From Antitrichia curtipendula (Eukaryota > Streptophyta > Bryopsida > Hypnales > Leucodontaceae), in the NCBI GenBank assembly GCA_951230915.1, contig OX579634.1, positions 14,286,725 through 14,350,724 of the forward strand: a DNA stretch of 64,000 bases. Direction: 5' to 3'. The notes under the pieces are model-generated. The model ran no database searches. It was not told the origin of the DNA and worked only from the letters and a program-made list of their open reading frames with translations. Shown piece after piece: positions 56,150 to 64,000 of this stretch (positions are counted from its first letter, which is position 1; every line of letters begins with the position of its first letter). The position numbers were made by a program, and so were the translations under genes.

Positions 56150-56249
56150 TAACCCTTAAGTGTTGTGACTTTCTACTATGGTTTTTGTTAACTATGGTTG
56201 GGCATGTCTACTATGGATAGATTTTGTCAAGCTTGAATTATTGCCTCTA

Positions 56250-56525
56250 AGATAGGGACTACTAAAGATGTCTCTTTTTTTTTGGTCAAATCATAGTTAC
56301 TGTTATTAGACTCGTCAAATTTTTATATTTTTTTGTTGAGAGCTTTTCAATGCACCAAAAATGTTTCATTTGGATATTGCATGCAAAAATTATTACGGGT
56401 CAAAGTTTTGTTTGCTAAAGGTTCTAAAATTGTTTCTTTAGAAGAGGTAGATATAAATTAATTGAATGTACATCTAGTGAAGATGGCACTTTGGAGGCAG
56501 AGGCACATTTGGGAGTTCCATACCT
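56250..56525 (+). mobile_element. TA element, group T3 copy h (degraded)
   Basis: It begins AGATAGGGACTACTAAAG after TA at 56248-56249 and ends TTTGGGAGTTCCATACCT. It is 276 bp. The interior has 'CATTTGGATATTGCATGCAA' and 'GATGGCACTTTGGAGGCAG'. It is the most diverged T3 copy accepted here. Confidence 0.6.
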
Positions 56526-56599
56526 TGAGGTCAAGAGGCTTTAGTTTGCATTGATGGACATATAACATAGATGGGTCCCCTGTAGGCATAATGCTTGCC

Positions 56600-56937
56600 T
56601 TGCCCTTTAGGATGGTGAAAGCTTTTAAATTTCTTCACTTGTAAGATAAGATACAAATGATAATTTATGAGTTGATTCACAATTTTAGAAAGTTTGACTT
56701 CTTGAAATATTTTTCATTAAATAATTCTTGAAAAAGATAAATAAAAATAGAATCTAAACCAAGTCATTTAATATTTTTTGGATCTTCATGGATTTGGATA
56801 TGAATTTTGAATCATGTATATAAATCTCGACAAGTGTTTGTTCCTTTGTATACTCACTATTGGTAAATTGACAAATTGACAACTGGTACATTGAAGAAAG
56901 CAATATGTACCTCTCAGGCAATTTAGAATATCATGAG
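56600..56937 (+). mobile_element. TA element, group T4 remnant
   Basis: The interior matches 27498-27810: 'GACTTCTTGAAATATTTTTC', 'AATCTAAACCAAGTCATTT' and 'AATATGTACCTCTCAGG'. The left end is unclear and the right end is lost before the T1 element starting at 56941. Both limits are approximate. Confidence 0.55.
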
Positions 56938-56940
56938 TTA

Positions 56941-57346
56941 AGGTAGTGTGCTCTAAAACCGCCCATCTTCTTCAAACCGCCCCTATTTTTAGGTGGAGAA
57001 TGGAGATGGATTGATCCTTAAATGGACCAGTTTAGCAATTGAATGCATGGAAGAAAATTTATTTTTCTACTGCAAGAGCCAATCATTGTTTTTGATTTCG
57101 GCTCATCTCTTTACAAGTTGCAAGTGGACAGATTTTGGAAGACCTATGTTCACAAATAGGTGCCTATGCCCCAAATCTTTGAAAATTTATAAGTAATTAA
57201 AAAATGCTTGGAAAAATATAAAACCACTTGTGTTAGATTCTCTATTTTTCTTTCTCTGAAAAATGATCTAAAAATATTTCTGCCCACGAAAGCCTGTGAA
57301 AAAGACGGAACAGCCCTTAAATGGTCGCTTTAAGAGCATATTACCT
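56941..57346 (+). mobile_element. TA element, group T1 copy c
   Basis: Ends AGGTAGTGTGCTCTAAAACC and GCTTTAAGAGCATATTACCT, with TA at 56939-56940 and 57347-57348. It is 406 bp and almost identical to 5934-6341, so the two were probably copied recently. The 67-codon frame at 56993-57196 is the same as at 6002-6187. Confidence 0.88.
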
Positions 57347-57348
57347 TA

Positions 57349-60300
57349 AGCCAAAACCAACCCAAAGGCATTATCAAGGCATCTTCTATGATTACAGCAG
57401 TCAATAAAAGTAACTGCTACAAAACAACTTGCTTTTAAGTAGTCAATTCATTGTCAATGAAGATAATTTGAATTTCATGTAATAAAAAAAACTGAAACTG
57501 AAACTAATTTACAACTTGCTTTAAAGGTTTTTAATTCCTTTTTAATAAATTTTATTTTACTATAGTTGTTTTTCTTTCTTTCACAATTAATTTACTTTTA
57601 ATGTAGTTGGAATTTTGAGTTTTTAGCCTTTTAGAACTTGATCTTGCTATAATCTCAGAAGTTGAACAAAATTTCTAGATAGAGCTTTTATATTGAGGAC
57701 AATCATCTAATTTCCAGTGACACCAAATTCAAGCCTTTGGAGTATGGTTGCATTCAAAAATGAAAAAATATTTTTATAATGCAAAACTTGGGAATTCCAT
57801 GCAATTAATATGAGATGTCACTTCCTTCAAGGAGACTTTATAAGAGTTTGTGTGGTCTAATTAAATAGGAAAGTCAATCCGGAAGGCAAGCTACTAATAT
57901 TGAAGGCTTGACTCCCTAACGGTGTATAAAGACTTATTCTAATAAAATATTTTGAATTTTGATATGATTTTTTCTTTGAGTAATTGTACCCAATATAATT
58001 TTACTATTTTGACAAGGCATTTGTCTTTGAATCTTCAGTGTAAGATTTTGAAGTTAAATCAAATAAGCCCAAAATGCATGTATGGATTTGCAACACAATG
58101 TGTTGCCTAATGAATTTGCAACTTCAAAAGATATAATCTTTTGATTAACGGTTTATTTTTTCTCATTTTTTTGAGATTGACTAAAGTACAAGATGTTATA
58201 AATATATAATAAAAAAATCTTGATGTATTTTGAAATATTATCTAATTTCAAAGAACACCTCCATAAGCACCAATAATCTTCATTTTTGGTTATAAGTTTT
58301 TCCATTCACTAGGATTTAACTACAGAAAAATGGTCTATTTATTGTGGATTTGTAGCCTATGACCAAGTATTTTAATTTATGTTTGACCTAGTGACAATAG
58401 ACAATTGGATATTGTTTTGATTTGTTTATCAAGGCTCTTTTTGCAAGTTGACAATAAAAGAGACTAGTTCCCTACAAATATGGTGCAATATTTCTTGAAA
58501 TTCTGGAAGTGCTCTAAGCACTCCCTTTTATCGTTTTCAGTGTCTAATTAAGTGTTTAGAATGTTGATTAGAGGTTTGAGAGAGATCGAGCCCCGATGGC
58601 CAAAGTAGTGGAAAACGCTGAAATTAGACTTATATTGGATTTACCCTTGAAGTATATGTGACAAGTCATAGGCTAAATGAGTGGTATTACAAGTTGTCAA
58701 GGATCTTACCAAGTCTTAGAAAACTCTACAAGAAATCCATGTATAGGTCATCATCCAATTTGCAAGAATTGGAAAGAAGTCACATTGTGCTTTGCAAGTA
58801 AAAATCTATAGTTTCGAAATAGGTGCAACCAAAAAAAATTAGGAGGTGTAAATTAAGATTCTCTCGCTATTACTGTAAATTAAAGATGTAAGCTTGCACT
58901 TAGCATTTGAAGATTTTCTATATTGAATAGGGATTTTAAGGGGCCCGTACTAATTAATCAACACTACACACTATATAAATATCTACCTTTGTTGTACATC
59001 AATAGTTATCGAAGTATTTGGAGGTTGTACATTATGTCTCAAACATCTACAATTTTCTACAATAAGCTCTTTTATTTTTTAGGTCCCTTTAATACCCCTA
59101 TTCAATGTAGAAGCTACCCAAAAAGTTTTGTATTTTTTTGGATTGCAAAAGATGACTCCATGAGAGTCAACTATATTTACTAGCATTGAGAAATTCATAG
59201 AAATTTAGGTAGCAATAAAATCCCACAAAAAAATTAGAATAGTGTGTTTTAATCTAAATAAGCACTTGGCCAAATTTCAAGACATTCCAACACTGACTAG
59301 TACCAAAACCAGCGGCAACAATGACTTTGATGAAATTCCAAAATATATGATGAATTGATCGGCATACCAGGAGCGTATGATGTTTGAATAAAGTTAGCTT
59401 GAACTTTTCTTACTTTCTTGAACCTTCCAAACAACCTAGGCTAGTCAAAATCTTGAGCAAAGGCAAACTCCAACATTTGGATTCTCTTGGCTTTTGAAAT
59501 GTCTTGAAAATTTTAAGAAGGTATTTCTCCAAACTAATTTTTTTTTAAGACAATGGCGCATTCCTTTTGGCATTTGGAGCATTTCTCCAAAAATTAGAAC
59601 AATCACAGCAGTAGGATAGAATTTAGATAGTTAATGTTAACTTGATTTTTCCATAGGTAGTTTTAGGTAAAATGAGAGGGGAAGGAGGCCTTGGAAGAGT
59701 ATAAAAGACCTCCTCCTCTCACTTTGCATCCCTTTTCTTTTCGTTAAGTTTGGCCAAAACGCAACCACGTTAATGAAATTTTGGCTATTTGGCCAAAAAA
59801 ACTCATTTGAATTGTATTTAGAGCTTTGCTCCTTGTTTGATTGTCAATAAATTTTTATTTTTTTGCATTTTGAAGCCTGATCAGAGGACGTTGCAGTCCC
59901 TTTGAAAAGTTTGGCAATTATTGATGTGTTTTGAATTGAAGTAACTATCTTGCGTTTCTAGTGTCTTGTTTTCTAAATTGCCTAACCAAACTTTTTTTGG
60001 AGAAGGATTTTACAACTTTTGTTGCTGAAAATCCCCCTTGAAGCATAGACACTAGAATTCGTAGTCCACATATTTTTTTGGAGAAGTTTTGGGTTGAAAC
60101 CAAAATTTTCAAATTCTCCCAAATTTGTTAATCTTTCCAAATTCTTATCTTGGAATTTGGTATTAATCCACAATACATCAAAGCTATCTCCAATTTTCTA
60201 CCCTTTTCTAAGTCCGGATATTAACAGTCTTTGATTTGTGTGTTGAAATTTGAGGTTAAACCCTCAAATGGCAAAGCTTTTGCCTTGCCACTAATTTTTT

Positions 60301-60490
60301 AGTATTTTTATATTTTCATTTTGTTAGTAGTTTCCCCTTACAAGGGAATCCAAAAGTTGGGTTTAATAAGACCAAAAAATGGCCAATAGAGGCTAGTTAG
60401 CCACAATTGATCCATTCAATCCATTCAATATACAACTAGTGTATAGCTAGCCCTTACAAGGCAGCTAGCCCTTAATTATAGCTTACCAAC
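57349..60490. other. Long anonymous AT-rich stretch
   Basis: About 3.1 kb with no supported gene, RNA or bounded element. The 86-codon frame at 58923-59183 has many aromatic residues and no recognisable domain. The ORF at 59982-60173 is likewise unsupported. Confidence 0.45.
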
Positions 60491-60491
60491 A

Positions 60492-60561
60492 CTATAACAA
60501 AACATGGTAAAAAAAATGCACTCAAAATCAAGTGCATTTTGTTTGCCATGATTTTGTATAG
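60492..60561. repeat. Hairpin-forming inverted repeat, 70 bp
   Basis: The left arm starts CTATAACAAAACATGG and ends AAATGCACT. The right arm, reversed, starts CTATACAAAATCATGG and ends AAATGCACT. The arms pair over about 31 bases with a few mismatches around an 8-base loop (CAAAATCA). It could be a minimal inverted-repeat element or a small-RNA-type hairpin. No flanking duplication is clear. Confidence 0.65.
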
Positions 60562-60779
60562 GCCCACTACATGCACAATCAACTTCTTTTGCAATTTTAA
60601 ACTTCAATTTTTAAAATTTCAAGGCGTATGATATACCATTGAAAAGTTATTTTCAAGCCCCTTCCAGTGGTATATTACACACACCCAAATTTTAAAAAAT
60701 GCAGTCAGAAAGTGCAAAAAAAGTTGCAAATTGCGCACATGCACAAAATCGTGGCAAAAAAACCCACACTCGATCTTAA

Positions 60780-61661
60780 CCCCTACAGGACTATTTGTCC
60801 CTTCAAGGAACAATTTGGACCTGGGTAGGTTCCTATGACCTCAATTTTTAGTGAAATTTTTTGAAGGTGTGCGGTTTTGTAAGAGCTTTGTGGACGTATA
60901 ATTTTTATTTCAATTGGTGCTCCAAAGAAAAAACTATGGCACAATAAGCCAAAAATGGAGGGCAATGGGCAACACAAAAAAATTACAATAAGTCAAAATA
61001 ATTTTTTTTATAAATTTCCTAAAATTATATATTTTTATCTACATTTGAAGCTTTGGTTCATTCTATTTGTACTAGTGATGTGAAAGTTAAGGACAATCTT
61101 AGTTTTTCGAGCAATCTAGGCATCTTTTTTAATGCAATTTTTATAATTTTACAAAAACAATTGTTAAATATAGTTGTCTTTTCTTGTTAGAACAATCTCA
61201 CCATTGGAATTATTTTATTTCAATTTCATCTTAGAGCTATTTTCCTTCAATCTTTAACTTACTTCTATTTAATAAATTTTTAATGAATAAAAATTAAGTG
61301 TTTTTTCTTGAATTTTTTTCCTAGATTCTCAACTCAAATATTAAAAATAAAATATTAAAAAATCAAAATCAATAATATAAAAAATTTAAGTTAAGAAGAT
61401 TCAAAGCCAAAAACTAGTCAAGCAAGGTTCAAAAAAACTTGTTTTCTTCACTTTGGATGCCAATATCTTGCAATCTATGAGGTCAAAGTTTCTGAAATTT
61501 CTTGTATACATTCTTATACTAGTCTAATATAAGATCCTATGGTTAGATATTCAAAAAATAAAATAAAATAAAATAAAAATTTTAAATTTTTTTCCTTTTT
61601 GCAATAGAAGTGGTGGTTTTGAGTGTGTTTTGATGGATAAAAGGCCTTGCTCCTTTAGGAG
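60780..61661 (-). mobile_element. TTAA element, group B copy 9
   Basis: TTAA at 60776-60779 precedes CCCCTACAGGAC. The right end is GCTCCTTTAGGAG before TTAA at 61662-61665. It is 882 bp. It carries 'AAGAAAAAACTATGGCAC' and 'GTGAAAGTTAAGGACAATC' modules in reverse and 'AGATCCTATGGTTAGATAT' near 61534. An (AAAAT)n run lies at about 61556-61577. Confidence 0.83.
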
Positions 61662-61869
61662 TTAAAAGAAAAAGAAAACATTGGACAAAAGTAAAAGAAA
61701 AAAATCAAAAGAAAAGAGACTTGGGCTTTTCCAAGTCCATTGCATGAGTCTACAAAATACCACATTCAAATACGAGGAATACAAAATGGAGCTTCAAGGG
61801 AACGACATTATAATATCGGTGAATGATGATGGAGAAATTGAAGTCACTAAGTTTGAGACATGTTTTTGA

Positions 61870-63300
61870 ACTATGTTTCCCCATAAGTTTTATTTTTGCC
61901 AAAAATTTGAATTAAACTTAAAAACAATAGAAATAGGAGTTAGAAGTTAGAGTCAAATCATTAGCACAATTATAAAACCAAAAATAAAAAAATAGAAGTA
62001 GTTGGGAATTTTTGTTAGTTTTCCAAAAAGGTATTACACGTATAAAGTAGATTAAAATTTTCAAAAGTTATATTTGGATGAAAACAAAAAATAGAAGTGG
62101 ATGAAAAGTTAAAAAATCATCCAAAAAAATCTTTAAGAAAATCTTATAATTTAGAAAGAAATTTGAAGTAAAAATTAAAAATTAAAAATAATTTAGGAAG
62201 TCAAAGATAAATTGATGAATGAAGTTTAAAACACCAATTAACATCCAAACTTCATCTATAGATAATTTTTATTGAGAAGGCCAAAAATTTAAGTGTTCAA
62301 TCTTTTTAGAAAGGAAAAATGAGTTCCTTTAAGATAAAAATTACTTAAAATTTAAAAATAGTAAGTAGAATCAGAAGTCAAAGTAGGAGTTAACAATTAA
62401 AGAAATTGAATGAAAAACTTGAAATAGAATCAAAAGACAAGTTCAAAGTGAAGTCTTTTAGAGAATATCCTAAAATTTTAAAACCACCTTAAATTTAGAA
62501 ATTAGTTAAGGCCATATTCATTATATTGAGACTTTTTGCAGATTTTGAGACAGAATGCTAGTTATTGGAAAATTCATTTAAAAAAATAGTAATTGAAACC
62601 AAAAATAAATAATGCTAAAATAATGATTCTATAATGAAATTCTAAAAGTTGGTGTTGTTACCTATTTATAAAAAAATACTAGTAAAGAGATAAAGCGGTT
62701 TATCCTCGAGTCGAGGATAAAAATGAGACTGCGAAAAGTCTCAATATAACGAATATGACCATAGTTGTGTATTGAAGAAGTTAGAATAGGATGAAGTCAT
62801 GACTTGATAGTGGGAACAATTTTGGATGAAAGTCTACAATTTTTGACCAATTTAAGTCAAATTCTAAATTTAGGTAGAAGAATTAAAACTAAAACTAAAA
62901 CTAAAATACAAAGTGAATTCCGATAGTTTGAATATTAGGAATCAATGGATGAAATTTTAAAAGTTAGTTATAGGGCTAAATTTCATCCGCAAATATTTTT
63001 TCAGAGAATTAGGTCAAAACTAGAGTTCTTTATCATTTTGAAAAAGGCAAACAAGCTATATAACTTAGGTTGTTTAACTTTTTTGCTTGACTAATCCTTA
63101 TTGGTCTTCAATTTTGGTTGTCATAGCCCAAACTGACCATAATTACTAATTCATTGATTTGATTAGCATTTGCAACTAGAAAATTTCAAAGTAGAAACCA
63201 AAAACAAAGATTCATTGCTTGGAAGGCATAAGTGGATTGTACTTTTAGACACCCATTAGAATTTTTATACGACAAAGTTACTTAAAACCCAATTGTGTTT
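61870..63300. repeat. AT-rich dispersed repeat, related to 3541-4734
   Basis: It shares phrases with the first region in the same order: 'TTTGGATGAA', 'AAAATCATCCAAAAA', then 'CATTGCTTGGAAGGCA' near 63212. No ends or gene could be identified. The small frame at 61681-61869 just upstream is Lys/Glu-rich and unsupported. Confidence 0.4.
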
Positions 63301-63312
63301 GCGTTATTCCAA

Positions 63313-63615
63313 AGGTAGGATAAATCGCCCACACTCCTCAAATGTTTACTATTTGTACATTTTCATTTTTCATTTCTTCAGCAATGTACAAATAGTGCAC
63401 ATTATAGGACATGGACGCTTTTAATAACCACTGCATTTCAACTTCAAAAATTCATTACTACTTCTACAAAGCTCCAAAAAATGTAAAAACAACTTGCCTT
63501 AGAAGGCAATTCCATTTGCCTTTGAAGAAAAATATATTGAAAAATATTTAAAGAAGTTTACCTTGCACAAATTAATTTCCAGCTCTTAAATGGGCATTTT
63601 ATGGACCTCCTACCT
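63313..63615 (-). mobile_element. TA element, group T4 copy c
   Basis: The left end AGGTAGGATAAATCGCC follows CA instead of TA. The right end is TTTATGGACCTCCTACCT, followed by AA. It is 303 bp. The interior, in reverse, matches the T4 reference ('AAATGGGCATTTTATGGACC', 'AGAAGGCAATTCCATTTGCC'). It is similar to 8057-8371. Confidence 0.75.
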
Positions 63616-63779
63616 AAGTTAGGGAGGGTCTCTTTTGATTGTTGGTTATAAAAGTTTTAACTTATGTTGTGTTATTTTTTTGCCTGTTAAATAAATTATT
63701 TCACTTTGTGCCAGAAAGACAAAATCAAAAACAAAAACAAATGCTTTAATGCTGTAGGATCAAATAGCATTTTGGGTCA
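63616..63779. other. Anonymous DNA
   Basis: Nothing recognised between the T4 copy and the partial A element. Confidence 0.35.
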
Positions 63780-64000
63780 TCCATACACAAAAAGGAGTTT
63801 TCATTTTTATTCTTTGAAATTTTCACATAACATGTGGGTGAAGAGTAGGTGTAAAGCGCAACAATTTTCATAACTTTTGACTACATAGTTAAAAAGCTTT
63901 CGTATGATATGTAGTTTCTTTTGGTGTTTGGCAACTCAATTTTTTTTTAAGAAATAAAAATTTGAAATTTGATTTTTAGATTTGTATGTACATAGAAAGC
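63780..64000 (-). mobile_element. TTAA element, group A, partial at window edge
   Basis: 'CTTTGAAATTTTCACATAAC', 'TTCATAACTTTTGACTACAT' and 'TCGTATGATATGTAGTTTC' match the reverse complement of the right part of A3 and A4. The terminal repeat on the left is not recognisable and the rest lies beyond the window. Confidence 0.6.

Noticed and set aside
58923..59183. 86-codon plus-strand frame
   Set aside because: Low-complexity, aromatic-rich content typical of translated AT-rich DNA; no start context or homology recognised.
1..64000. tRNA, rRNA genes or CRISPR arrays
   Set aside because: No cloverleaf with A and B boxes, no rRNA-like stretch and no regularly spaced identical repeats were seen by eye.
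1..64000. LTR retrotransposon or endogenous virus
   Set aside because: No paired long direct repeats with TG...CA ends, primer-binding site, protease, integrase or gag-like frame was found; the only reverse transcriptase is of the non-LTR type.

Overview
Nuclear, non-coding DNA from a eukaryote, most probably a land plant. The base composition is strongly AT-rich, there is no prokaryotic gene organisation, and the only long protein-like region is a decayed L1-type LINE whose ORF2 carries an apurinic endonuclease, a YADD reverse transcriptase and the C-terminal zinc-ribbon-like domain typical of plant non-LTR elements. The species cannot be named from the sequence. No intact host gene was recognised; almost everything identifiable is transposable-element material.

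Two large sets of non-autonomous inverted-repeat elements dominate. Set 1 (TTAA elements, about 530-1000 bp) has ends of the form TTAA|CCCCTAAAG...CTTTAGGGG|TTAA. At least twenty copies fall into groups called A to F here. Paralogous empty sites show that TTAA is the target site, and the CCC-starting ends resemble the piggyBac superfamily. Their interiors, although diverged, repeat a degenerate module containing 'CATAACTTTT' and share a block close to 'AACCGTAGGATCTTGTAGTA'. Set 2 (TA elements, about 240-610 bp) has ends beginning AGGTA or AGGTG flanked by TA; groups are T1 (AGGTAGTGTGCTC), T2 (AGGTAAACCAGCC), T3 (AGGTGGGTACACCC), T4 (AGGTAGGAGGTCC) and T5 (AGGTAGCCGACC).

Layout. 1-2560: anonymous DNA with small repeats. 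2565-5674: TTAA elements C1 and B1 around an AT-rich repeat. 5934-16353: TA elements interleaved with TTAA elements A1 and A2, including a TA element inside A1 and two inside a composite. 16860-25385: B2, A3, D1, A4, B3 plus a GC-rich island at 22815-23140. 26664-27810: three TA elements in a row. 28167-33743: B4 (holding E), B5, hairpins, and A5 (holding a GC-richer insert). 33873-35606: two TA elements around a possible gene remnant. 38784-41063: C2, a T3 element in its TTAA, and A6. 41404-47096: the LINE on the minus strand, bounded by a 12-bp target duplication and itself carrying two DNA-transposon insertions. 47409-54712: B6, F1, the nested B7 (with A7, F2 and C3 inside), a GC-rich fragment resembling the 5' end of a gene, B8 and a T1 element. 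54766-64000: T3, D2, T3, T4 and T1 elements, a long anonymous stretch, B9, an AT-rich repeat, a T4 element and a partial A element cut by the window edge.

The nesting gives a relative order: B-type TTAA elements are often hosts, A, C, E and F elements inserted into their TTAA sites, and TA elements later used the TA inside TTAA duplications or inside TTAA elements. Small CACTA-like elements also occur. Element boundaries and family names are hand-read and provisional.
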